Assembly (NCBI RefSeq): GCF_015832195.1
Contig: NC_052030.1
Coordinates: forward strand, 10,993,439-11,057,438
Direction of reading: 5' to 3'
DNA length: 64,000 bases
Source: Motacilla alba alba
Lineage: Eukaryota > Chordata > Aves > Passeriformes > Motacillidae
This document shows, piece after piece, positions 22,350 to 35,979 of this stretch. The notes beneath the pieces are model-generated. The model was not told the DNA's origin. It ran no database searches and saw only the letters and a program-made list of their open reading frames with translations. Made by a program: the position numbers and the translations under genes. Numbering within the stretch: position 1 is the first letter of the stretch; every line of letters starts with the position of its first letter.

Positions 22350-25124
22350 CTTGTTTTACCCCCTAATTCCATAGAAGTTTGTGAGGAAGTTCAGGTAAAT
22401 CCTTCCAGACTCTAGCAAGTGTTCTCAGGATCCTCTTTCCAGCCATGAGCCAACAGTGATAGAGAGAGCAGCACACTCTGCTGTGAACAGGACCAGTAGG
22501 ACTTGACAGGTGGGGTTTTTTTGTTTCCCATGGAATCTATCCCTTTGTGGGACACCAGCAGTCCCATATGTCAATCAGCCTACTGTGATTTCTGACCTCC
22601 TGCACCTTAGCCCAGGGCTAGGAAGAATTCCAAACTTGTGGAGCTGCACTGTGTTCTCTCCTGGGCAGAATTAAAATTAGTAACTAGGCAGCAAAGTTTC
22701 TGAATGATTTTTTTTTTCAAGTGAAGGTTCCATTAGTGATTTTCCTACAGTCTGAGGGCTCTAATTTGTTGAAAATTGAAGTGGTTTGTAGCAGCTCTGA
22801 AGGAACCCTTTGGGACTTTGGCATCCACCAGTGTTAAAGTGGAGAAGTGCATAAATAAAGTGGAAATCTCCGTCTATTAAAGTGTTGTATTGCAGACTTT
22901 CAGAGGATGTTGCTTCATTTAACACTCACTGGTTCTGTGCCTCTTAAACAGCTCATTGTTTAAGCAGAAAAGCTGCAGTCTGCAATAGCAGGAGGGAGCT
23001 GGGGCTGTGGTTGGTGTCACCGTGGGATTTCCCCCAGCGCTGGTGCTGGCTGCACATCCTTCCCCTGATGTTTGTGGAACTGTGCTGGGACGTAAGCAGG
23101 GAGCTGACCCTGCTTAAAAAAAAAATATTTAAGCCTCATCAGTTTCTTGAGTATTGGTGAACAGTTTGTATCATGAAACCAGGACCTAGGGCAGACAGAG
23201 GTTAAAACTTACCCAGTGCTCCTGATCGACTGGAAATAGAAACTTCTCCCTCTAATACCAATACCAGGATCTGGTGCCAGACCATCTCTCTGTCATCTAA
23301 GCTGGCCTCTAGCTTTGCTGCTGCTGCCTGCTGACCTGGGGAAGTGTCTCTGCTCCTTGTGCTCCCTATTGCAGCCAACAATTTGCTTTTTTTGCCATAC
23401 CAATTAACTGGCGTCCTGCTCATTCTCTTCCTTCTCTCCTCGCTTCTGGCATTGCTCTCCCATCCCCTCCTGTGTGCTGGCACAGGCTTTCCTCTCTCAT
23501 AGTGAGGTGGTTCAGGAAGTTGAACCAGCAGAAAACTCACACTGTCTTTCTCCCTTGCAGAAAGGTGGAGGAATATATATACATTTATTATTTTATATTA
23601 TTTTGGTGCATGTTTAGCTCTCAGCACTAACCAGTGCTGGGCTAAGCTGTAATGGACACAGCCTTCCACCTCTGTCATAAGTTTCCACTGGGGCTCTGTG
23701 CATCAGAAGTGCCAGGTGAGTGAACTTTGAGCCATGATTAGAGTTTCTGTGCAATAAAATAAATAAAAAGAAGGCATTTGATGCTTTCTCATGATGCCTT
23801 TTTTTCCCCTCCTAGAAGTAAAAATGAAATATTATAACACTCACTTGCCTATGTTTAGCACGTCCGCTGACTTGCCATTTTGGAAGTAGAACCAGTTCTA
23901 TTTTTAGAGCTGAACTTCCTGTTTGAGCTCTCTTTGAGTTTGTCCTTTGCCTAACACAGGCAAACTCTTTAAAAAAATCTTAGTTAAACTGGGACGGTTT
24001 TGCTAAAAACAGTCATGTTCATGTCCAGATATAAACAGCAATAAATCTGCTTTGAATGAGCATTACAACAAAAATACAACCTCCAAGAGAATGTATTTCC
24101 ATGATGTCAGGACATGAAAGTGAAATTGAAGTGAGGTGTTGGTGTGGTCGGCATCTCAAAGCCTCTGTCTTCAGGTGGATTTTAAGATGAATTGTCCATG
24201 TGGAAAAACCAAGCAGAACAGCTGTTTTAGAGTAACTCCCCACAGTCACACTGTGCTTCTGCAATAAGCATCCTCTGCTTAGCTCATCCAGACTAGAAAT
24301 GAGCTGTCTTATTTTGGAGTGATCCCACCCAAAATCCTAAACATTTCATGGTAGTTGTCACGCTTTAGTGTAGTAATATACCTTAGTTCAAAACTACCTT
24401 CAAGTGTTGTGCCTTTACCTAAAAATATATATTAATACCAGCATGTTTGGAGGTTTGATGTAATCATAGCTATATATTTCTTCAGATGTTCTCATAAGTG
24501 TGGGTACAAGATGTGTGGGAGTGTTGCAACCCTTTGACACCTTCAGATACCCCTCTGGCCCAGAGGGGAGCTGCAGGATTGCTGGTACAGTGCACATGTT
24601 GTTGGTGGTGTGAGTGGAGTTGAAGGTCTTCTTCCATTTCCTAATTGCAAAGAATGGGGGAAATCGAATTTTCCTCATTAAGGGCTGATGACAAGGCTTC
24701 AGAGGGCTGAAAGGTTATAATTCTTAGAACATTTTTCTATATTGTTACGCTTAGATATATTTTATGTTGAGACGTTTTAGGAAATGATTAATGGTCTTAA
24801 AAGAAATTTGATAGATAAAGAAACATCAAGATTTTCACTAAAGTTATAGCCCATCCCATTTTTTCTTGGACCTTGTATTATTTTTCTTTCTATAATTGTT
24901 ATTTTTGTGCTCTGTGTTTTCAGCCACCTAGGGTACGCTTATATTACAAGTTAATGCATTAGGATATAAAAAATTAGAAGTAAAATGCTTCTTTTTATAA
25001 GGAATTTTTTTTTTTCTATGAGCTTTTCACTGTCTGAAGCTTCTAAGACTCACTAGAAATGATGGCTTGGGTAGGTGTAAGGATACTGATCAATTCCATC
25101 TAATGCCACTAGAACACACGATCT

Positions 25125-25565
25125 GCCTGAGCCCGTTTCTCCAGCGCAGTCCTGCAGCGCTGAGGCTGAAGGGCTCCCCAGGCGCTCCCGCACTCGTTGT
25201 GCTGCGGGCCCGCAGCTCCTCCCGCGGCTTATCGGCATCCGATAGCAAACCACGGAGCTGCAGAGGGGCCGGAGGGAAGGTTCGTGTCGGGCACGGCACT
25301 TTCACCCCTCGGGGAGGAGGAGACGCTGTGACCCGCTCAGAGGGCTCCTGCTGCACGGCCAGGCTGGCGCTGGGGACAGAGCCGGCCGAGGGGAGCAGGG
25401 AAGGCAGAGCCCTGCCCAGGGCATGCCCTGCGCTTCCCTGCGGGCCCGGCGGGGCTGGGGAAGGCGCTGGGCGAGGAGCTGCGGGGACAGCAGCGAGCGA
25501 TGGCCGGGCTCGCTTCCCTTTGTTCTTCTGTGCCCTCTGGTGGCACTGAGAGCGACGGGATCGGG
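25125..25565. promoter_or_regulatory. Intragenic CpG island in intron 4
   Basis: A sharply bounded GC- and CpG-rich block within AT-rich intron. It makes several overlapping open frames on both strands, none with recognisable protein features, so composition explains them. Its sharp edges and a CTCF-type motif at its right end suggest an active regulatory element, perhaps an alternative or antisense promoter. No splice-linked first exon could be shown. Confidence 0.6.
25531..25547 (-). promoter_or_regulatory. CTCF-type binding motif
   Basis: The + strand reads TGCCCTCTGGTGGCACT. Its reverse complement contains CCACCAGAGGGCA, which fits the core CTCF consensus CCASYAGRKGGCRS at every position I can compare. 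It lies at the right edge of the CpG island. The motif orientation is on the minus strand. Occupancy is inferred from the motif only. Confidence 0.6.
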
Positions 25566-28500
25566 ACGCGCCTCTTAATTTGTTCGTAGCCTCGCTCAGA
25601 AATGCAGGGAATGTCGGGAATAGCTCCACTTGAGTAAGGACTTTCTGCTCGGATTCACACCCCTCCCAGTTAGCAGGGGATATCATAATAGTCTCCCGTG
25701 GGCAGCAGAAGAATACGTGCCTCCAGCTCCGGGAGCTCCGGGGGGATTAACTGGGATGCAAGTCAAAGCCTCAGTCTTTAGGTACAATTAACCCGCTAGC
25801 GAGGCTGGCAGATTTCCTGAGGCTCTGCCAAAAATCCTTCTTTACAAACCAAGGATTTTTCCTCATAAGAAGCGTAAAGATTAGGCAGGACCGGTGGGCT
25901 GGTCCCTTGGCTTTGGAGGTTGGTTTCTGGTTGTCAACACTATATTGTACCTTCAGCACAGATCTCAATTCAGCCACAGAGGGTTAAAATAATTCCCCAA
26001 GGTAGCTTTATCCTCTTAATGGACAGGCTTGATAATCATTCTTACAGAAAGGACATTTTCCTCTTTCCTCTGCTGTGGGGGAGTTGCACCTTTTCCTGCT
26101 GGTGCTGTGCTGGAGAAGACACCACAGCCTAGAAAACTCTGGTGTCGTTTGCAGCTCTGATTCACACCTCCTGTGCATTCCTCATATTCTGCTGTGTGGT
26201 TCATGTTTGCATTGCTTCCACTGCTCCAAATATCCATGCTAAATCCACATCATGGAAAAGGATGGGCCATGCTGAAGTCTGGCAGCTTGGATAACCTGAA
26301 GCTCAGTCAGGGGAAGGCAGTTAAAAATAAAAAATGGCAGTTGCTGGACAACAGAGGATATGATTATAGTCCCAGCATTTCCCATTCCCTGTTCCCTCTC
26401 TGGAAAATTGTTAAAATATTTTATATGTGAAGGGAAGTGTGGGTGCAAACTCTGCAGGGGAGATCAACAAGAGCTTTGCTGAATGACTTCAGAACTGGAG
26501 CCCATCATTCCGTCATCCCGGAAGTGTCTGGGGTGGGCTTGGCGAGCTGGGATTTGGGAAATCATTTGCTGGTGCAGGGAAGATGCCTGTGTAGCCTTCA
26601 TTCCTGGAGGACAGTTCTCCCTCTGACAAGGGGACAAGGTTTGCTTCCCCATTGTTCTTGTTTTACCAAGAAGCCCAGAAGACCCCTCTCTGTACCAAAC
26701 CATCTTGTCCAGGGTGGGCAGTGGGAGGCAGGGACCCTGCACAAGTCATTTTTCCTCCAGATGTTCATTTCTATGTGAAAAAAATACTATATTACAGCAT
26801 ATAGAAATGCTGTACAATTCAATCTGTGAGACTCTTTACAGTGTCTTGGTCATTAGGCCTCTAAATAAAGGGAACTGATATTATATATGCTATTGTCACC
26901 TTAATTCTAATGGGGATTTTACTAACACATGAGCTGGAGTAACTTGATATGTTTGTAAGGTTTTAAGCAAAGCATAGTTCTCCTGTAGCTCATACTGATG
27001 GATTTTTTTTTCCAACTTACATCCCTGCAATTGATTCTTCTGTCTCCTTGCTGTTGTCTGCTCCTCTTGTCAGAGATGGCACTAGTTTGTTTTTCAGTTA
27101 CCATCTTTGTCGTCCTTTGGGGATTCACTTGTGCTCCATGAGCAAGCAGCAGGAGAGGAAGATGTTTCTTTAGGCTGTAAAATCCCCCAGCATCACCACT
27201 CTGCCTCTGAGTCACATCTGCTGCCAGAGAGGAAGCAGTGCCTCTTAATCCCACATTGCCCAGTCCAGAGCTCTACTGGAAAAACATCCAGGGAAGTCAA
27301 GGGTGAAGTGGTGCACAGCACACTGAAGCTTCCCCTGTCAGCAGTGAGAGACTCTGCCAGGCTCCAGGTGTCTGTTATCCATGTCCAGGGTGATGAGCTG
27401 AAGTGAGGGATGGGTGGGAAAGAGGGTGAGAGGCTGCCAGGGTCACTGAGGTCCTGCTGGGACCTGCTGGGCTGCCCCAGGCTTGGTTGAGGGGGGTCCC
27501 TTCTTTGAGAACACAGGGAGAGTGTGATAAGGGGATGCCTAGGAATTGGTTAACAGAAACGGATCACGGTAAAATGTGTGTGGAGCTGCTCAGAAATCCA
27601 GCCTGACCTGAGATCTCTCAGCCTGCCATCACTTTTTGGAGCCTCTGTGTGCTTCTTTCCCTTGCTCTTTACTCTCCCAGATGATATTTTTTCACCTTGT
27701 ACTAGGAACAGGAGATAGAAGAAAGAGCTGAATCTTTTCAGGACAGAAGAGATAAAGCTGGCAGTGAGCCAGAGCTGCTGTGCAGTGGGCAGTGAACACC
27801 AGGATGTGAACCTGTAATTATACATCTCAAATTCTGTGAGCAGTACTCCAAGAATCATTATGTATAGGCTTGTTTGACAGTACTGTGGCTTAAGAGAAAA
27901 ACATCCCCTCAAATTACTCTTTAATTTGGAAGTCAAGAGATTATCAATTCAAATCTTAAGCTCTTCTGCCTGTAATTGATAATCGTGTTCATTTAACAAA
28001 CCTGCTATTGAACTGCTCCTCATACTCTTAATTCATCAGGTAACTGCTGATTTTTCTTTTGGAAAGGATAATTGAGAGGCTCTACAAGGTTGCTTCCAGC
28101 AAAGCTGAGATCAGACCTAGACAAAAATGTGGCAGATCCCAGGCTGAGCCACTCAGCCCTTCAGATGCAATCTTGCAGTATCTGTGTCCTCAGCCCCTCT
28201 GGGCTGCAGCCCTTGCTTTGATCCCAGGCCCGGGAAGCAGGGATCAGGATGGCTTTCATTAGGGGCCTGTTTAACAGGACTCCACCCAAGCTGCTAACCT
28301 GTGGAATGGAAAAAAGACCTTTCCCCTAGATAGTAAAGCTTACAGTTAAAAAAACCCCAACAAAACCACACCAAAACCCTCCAACCCATCACTAGATTTT
28401 ATGTCTGTTGTTTCAGATGCCGAATTTAAGGACACTTGTGCTTTTTCACACATAACTAAACTTCTCATCCTGCCTCAAGGTGGCAACACTCCAGACAGTC

Positions 28501-29599
28501 CCAAGCCCAGTCCGAGGATGGGCTCCTGTTCCTTGGCCTTGGAATGGGGGGTTTGACTGACAGGCTGGTGGGACTATTCCAGATTGACACTATATAAATT
28601 TTTCTTTTTGATTTCAAAACTTTATGGTCTTGAGTTCCTTTGCAGAGTCATTATCACATCTGTCACTGTCATTGCTATCAGGGGCTAAGGATGTTTGTAA
28701 CGGAGAGCAGCAATCCAAGCTATTACTCTTGCTGAAATACTGCTCCCAAGCACATGATAGACCAGGTGCTGTAATTATTAATAATTCCCTCTGATGGTGC
28801 ATCGCAGCCCCACATTTTGTATTAATGCAATTTATTTTGAGTTATTTCTTTGGCGGTGAAAATTGTTTTGGAGAGATTTTTTGGAAGCATTGCGAGTTTG
28901 TTTGCTGGAATCCTCTCCTGGAAATGAGGCATGTCTCTCATGGGCTCCTGTTCACTCACACACAAATGAACTGCTAATTAGGATGATGAAATTGCTGGGA
29001 GAGGTGAAACCTTCCAGTTGGCCGAAGAGAAGATTGTGGATTAATCTGTGTAAAGCTGAAGGCTCGACTAAAACTGCTGCTCAACATTCTGGTGCTAATG
29101 AGACTTGTATGTCTGCCACTCGAGGAGCTGAAAGTAAGGCTTGTGGTTTTTGTTGAGAGATCCAAAGTGGGGGCTCACTCCTCTATGGCATTTAGTGCTT
29201 TCATGCACTGGAATTGGGAACGTTCAGCAGTTTACAGTATCCAGTGATGCAAGGCAGTTTTTGCTCTTTGTGGACAGTTTTTGTACATGAGTAAAAGCAT
29301 CTTGAGAGACATATGGATGTTTAGAAAATTGCAGTATGATTTGGAGAGCAATTTGTCTTGCCTGCCCCCTGCTACCATATTGTATTACTTCTTCATAGTT
29401 TTTAATGTACTTCTGCTGGCATCAATTCACATAAAGGAGGAAACTGCTCTCTCCATCTCTGTGAAGAGCCAGGTGACCTGTTCAGTGTCACACTGGGCAA
29501 AAAGTCTAGTTCCAAGCTACTTGCTCACTGTTTGAGCTTCTTAGGAGCCATGGAAGGGCTGGTACTGGTCTCATCCTCTTTTCCTGCAGTCACTGAGAA

Positions 29600-29656
29600 C
29601 AGATATATATATAGATATATAAAATAACATACATATGTGTATGTATATATATAAAT
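29600..29656. repeat. TA-rich low-complexity strip before exon 5
   Basis: Alternating AT with TATG steps, ending about 40 bases before the exon 5 acceptor. Such strips are length-variable between individuals. Confidence 0.7.
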
Positions 29657-29698
29657 GAAGGCAAGGCAGATGCTTTGATGTTGCTGCTGTGTTTGCAG

Positions 29699-29877
29699 GA
29701 AGCCGCCGGATCGTGGATGTGATGGATGTGAACACACAGAGGGGAGTTGAGATGAGCATGTCTCAGTTTGTCAGGTACTACGAGACCCCAGAGGCCCAGC
29801 GGGAGAAGCTCTACAACGTCATCAGCCTGGAGTTCAGTCACACCAAGCTGGAGAACATTGTCAAGCGCCCCAACGTG
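29699..29877 (+). CDS. KDM2B: KDM2B exon 5
   Basis: Codes residues 102-161, beginning [20 protein letters not shown] and including [20 protein letters not shown], then [18 protein letters not shown]. This region leads into the JmjC fold and carries the conserved YYETPE and NVISLEFS elements. It follows KDM2B: the KDM2A paralogue has QWTRYYETPEEE at the matching place (from memory). Acceptor GTTTGCAG, donor GTG|GTAAGG, entry phase 1, exit phase 0. A short in-frame read-through into the intron soon meets a stop, which fixes the donor. Confidence 0.97.
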
Positions 29878-31757
<1,880 letters not shown>

Positions 31758-32829
31758 TAAGTATTTAAAAAACTCTGCTCTTGGTTGCCTTAAATCATTT
31801 TAACTTTGCTGAATAGAGTCTTTAATCAAACCTCTTTGAAAAGTGCATTTTTATTTTTCAGTTTTCAGCAACTCTTTTTTGAAAATGGCAAACTGACCTT
31901 AAGTAGTAAATTCTCCGAAAGTGCTGCCCAAAGAAATCACATCACACAGATATGTCACACAGTATAGTCAGAGTCCTGCTCTAGGCTGGGCTCAGATCTG
32001 CCCAGGTCCTAAACTGCTAATGACAGACATTATGAGCTGAGAAATGTTTTGTGAAATGAGCTTGAAGTGCATTTTTAATGGGTGTGTGTGACTTCCTAGA
32101 AACTGCCACTGCCCTTTCTGCCAGTTTGCCTTTCCATTCACTGTTTCAAGAGCAAGGTCAAAGATTGGACTGACTGTCCAGGCTCAGGACCTGCTCAGGA
32201 CAGGATTGGGACTGAACACAAGAGCAGTTTGTCCTGGTTCTGCCTAGCTCAGCTCTAGGTTCTGGGCCAGCATAGGCTCACCTTGCTTTTTCTTCTGCTT
32301 TAATATCTTCCTTGAAACTTTTTACGTGGTGATGGGGAAAAGGAACTATTTGGGGGCCTCAAAATGTGCACTGCAAGTTTAATGGGCATGAGTACAGCTG
32401 AGACAGGGGTTCCTTTAATGATGTAATGACCTGTATGGCTGATGAACACCAGGTAATCCTGGAAGCCCTTCACTGCTGTTTCTGTTTTATTGGCCAGACT
32501 GAACGCTGGCAGCATCCCAGGCTCTGCTGTTGAACCGACCTCTGGTGTTCTGCAAATCACTCAGAACTCCTTCCAAACTGTAAAATAGATTGGTACTAAC
32601 AGATACAAAGGAGTGTGCAGCCAGGAAGTGATATGTAGCATTTACTCTTGTTCTGTAAAAATAAACATTTTGGAAGGTAAAGGTCTCCAAAAAAGAAGAG
32701 ACTCTGTGACAGACATTGGGGATTATGCTCAGCACCACAGATTTCAGTGGAAGTTAAAGATACTCCTACATTTTGAAAAGATCAAACTGCTCATTAGGGT
32801 AACAACTGGATGTGGATTGGAGTCTCCAT

Positions 32830-32925
32830 GCATTTGGAAATGTCCTAAGTGACACGCCTGAGGTCACACAATAAACCAGCAGCAGAGCAGCACTTGCCTC
32901 TCAAGTGGTTAGTCAGCTAAATAAC
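32830..32925 (-). repeat. MIR-type SINE remnant (antisense)
   Basis: TAAGTGACACGCCTGAGGTC followed by ACACAATAAACCAGCAGCAG matches the reverse complement of the MIR core (AAGTGACTTGCCCAAGGTCA, then CACAGC and TGGCAGAGC). Divergence is high and the borders are estimates. Confidence 0.5.
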
Positions 32926-35900
32926 ATTATTTATAATTTGCCAGAGCTAAGAAACTGAATCATGATTCAGGGCCTAAGGATTCATGGATGGTACAAGGCA
33001 AAAAGTAAAGGAAACGATTCCTCTCCTAGAGCAGGCACACTCCAGATGCTGAAAAAGATGTAGCAAGTAAACAGAGCAAGGCAGAGATGGTTTGAAGGAT
33101 AAGGTAGCAACATGACTAACAGAATTTAGCAGAAGAAGCAGACTATATGCTTGCAGTTCACTACTTGCATCATGAAATGCCAGATGGTAGGTTTCAAAGG
33201 GACTTTAGAAATGTACCAAATCAACAGATTTTGACATGGAGTTTTTCCCATTTGTGGAGCGTGGCCTGGTAGGAAGGCAGGAGATGGCTGATGAAGAAGC
33301 AGACACGGAGCCGTGGAGGTTGCTGTCACTGGCAAAGGGAAGGTGGAGGTTGACAGCTTGATAAACTAGTAGATGTGATAGGTACAGGGAAACTAAACAC
33401 TGAAAGACTGTGAACACTTGAAATGTGACAATAGAGTTTGATGTTGGGAAAAGGAGTTACCAGGCATGAGTGTTAAAGGCGAGGGTGATGCAGCTGGAGT
33501 GATGAGGATGTAGCTGCTGAGTGTCATCTCACAGAAAGACTAGAGAAGGATGATTTACAGCGCTGTTGGCACAAACCCCTCATCAGTCTGAAGAAGCCAC
33601 AAAGACAAAACCAGTAACAAACAGTGACAGTCTGTGAGCACAAGAGAAGCTGTACCAGATCAGGACGAAGACAGACCGCTGGCTCTCAGTAACCTATCTG
33701 CTGTTGAGTGCTGGCATTGATGCCCTGGCAGGAGTGTAAGAATGGTGTGAGCGTAAAATGATGCCACTCCTAAAAATTACCTTCTGAACTTTGACTGTCT
33801 GCAGTTCAGGCAGGGGCTGTCCTGAAGTAGAAGTGGTTTCTGTGTGCTCAGTGACTCTCAAAGAGATTGCTCTTCCATGAGCATGTCTGGTTTAAAGATG
33901 AACTCCTCAAGAGATTGGCTTTCTCCATCTTTGGGAATTCAACTTGACCCTTTCTTGTAGAGATCTGGTCCCAGTTACTGCTGTGAGTATCCAGAGGGTT
34001 TGAGCCCTTATTAAGGAAATCAGGTTCTGTTGTGGAGCCACAAGTCAGTGCTGTCACATGCTTCACACTGCCCATTCTTTTACGTGAATCATCTATATTC
34101 ATATGCTTTATTAATGACTGTTGTTGCTCAGAAATGGGATCGATTCATTCCTTTCTCGTTCTGAGCGTTCCCATAATTCTGAGAGTTTGCAGTATGCCAT
34201 CCCCACCATTAACGTGTTCCCTACAAACAAAAAGCACTCCAGCGAGAGCGCTGCAGTTTCGCAGACACAGATGGCATTACCAGACACAAATGTCTGTCTT
34301 GGCTCCTGCACGTCGAGTTCCGTGCTGGGAGTGAAGTTAGAGAACGCTCCATCTGCTGCTTCGGTTAGCAGAGCGCCGCGCGCGCCGGAGCCCACCCTGC
34401 CCCGCGCTTGGACTCGCACCATTCACTTCTCAAAAAATTCTGGGTAATGAAGTTATTTTTCTGCCTGTAGATAAATGGCTGCTTACCTCACAGGAGCCTT
34501 AGAGGACTGAATTAAGTGGGGCAATAGTTTATGCCCCCTCTTTCACATCCCAGGGTGCAAGTTCCTGAGAAAAGTCCCGCAGACATGGGATCCTGGATGA
34601 GAGTGGGAAGATGCTGTGTAACCAAGAGCCAGCAGGAAAAGGCAATGATATTTTACCACCAGCTTTTAGGGGCAGAAGCTTGTTATATCACCAATACCAT
34701 TTTCAGGTAGCTAAAACAAGCTGAGATTTGTTTTTCTGTTTAAATTTATCCAGAACTGAAGCAATCTGGATAAAGCTGAGTCAACCAAAAAAACAAACAA
34801 AAAAAAAAAAGTACTAATTTGATTTTTCATTTGTCAAAAGAGATAGCCCTGCTGAAATTATTATCCTCTTTATTAGGTTTGTAGCCTTGCAAGATAATTT
34901 GCAATGCAGTGGCAGTGAATATCTACTGTTCAGGACATGAAACAGTACCAGGAATTTCTAAGAACTTGGTAATATTTGTGCTGTGGAACAAATGAAAATG
35001 AAAGCTTTGGTCACTGCAACATCCTTTTTACCTTCAAAATTCTTTCTATTACTTTAAATATCTAAGCACTGCTGTAATAGGTCTCTATAATGATGCTGCC
35101 TTCAGTTAAGGACGGGGTATGTTGTGTGAAACATCTACCTGTTCACAAAGGAATGCTGCTCTGTTAGCATGTCCTCAGCCCTATTCTCCCTCTCCCAGGC
35201 TGTTGTTCAGCCATCCGTTCCTTTCTATTCATTCCTTTACTAAGTAGGGATGGATTTAAACAGATGCTAAAATGCTCTGCTGAGCTGTGGTCTAATTAGA
35301 AGCTGAGGGTGCCTCTGGAGACAGGGAATCGAGGGAGCTCGCAGGTCCCACAAGGCAACCTGGCACTGGTTTACACATGTGAGAGACTTGTCTGCACTTT
35401 GTATGCCATTTGTGGATTGCTTTTGATACAAAACCTCTATAAATAGAATTCAGCAAAAAAATTTACACCAAGAAGTGCGTGTTCGTTAAGACTTTCCAAG
35501 CTAGTAGAGTAAATAAAATGTGATGTCTTCAGATCAGTGCACGAGTCTCAAATCCTCCTTCAGGTAGAACGTGGAGGAGCAGCATCACACATGTAACTCA
35601 AATAACCACCAGTGTTTACAACAGTTTGTGGTGGCCCTGGAGCTGAACAGCCTTGTCACGGGATGAAGAAATGAGCTGTGCTCTCACAGACACCAAACTG
35701 CTGTTCCAGGGGCAGATAGCCTGGCTCGCAGTGAGTTGCTGGCTTGGTTCAGTTCACTGTGGTGGGGGAAAAAAAATTAAAAATCCGAGCCCACCCCTCA
35801 TAGCCTTGGTTTTCCACCGGGGCTGGGAGCGGGCAGGGATGCGACGAGGGAAGTGTTGTCGCTTGCTTTGGTGCCAGTGTGGTCTGAGAGTGTGATTTGC

Positions 35901-35979
35901 AGGCACTTCACAAACTCTTCGGTGCAGGGCAGAAAACTGGCTTCTCTTAATCTCGGCTGTTGTTTCTGTGTGGCTGACT

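Larger units (their letters stand above)
14060..29698. other. Intron 4 (15.6 kb), no gene seen outside the CpG island
   Basis: The largest intron in the window. It is mostly AT-rich single-copy DNA. It includes three short direct duplications (14815, 15582, 22314), a small inverted repeat at 15034-15068 (GGTTATCAG and CTGATAACC arms), a possible CR1 end near 18866-18945, a poly-A run near 18587-18601, a 25.1-25.6 kb CpG island ending in a CTCF-type motif, and a TA-rich strip at 29600-29656 just before exon 5. No coding exon was recognised on either strand. Confidence 0.7.

Noticed and set aside
25067..25686. Overlapping 160- and 198-codon open frames on both strands in the intron 4 island
   Set aside because: Composition of the CpG island accounts for them. 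There are no protein family features or convincing splice links.
34121..34447. A 108-codon open frame on the + strand considered as a retrogene or retroviral fragment
   Set aside because: I recognise no domain, and the antisense strand is also open over the same stretch. No flanking LTR or poly-A tail is visible.
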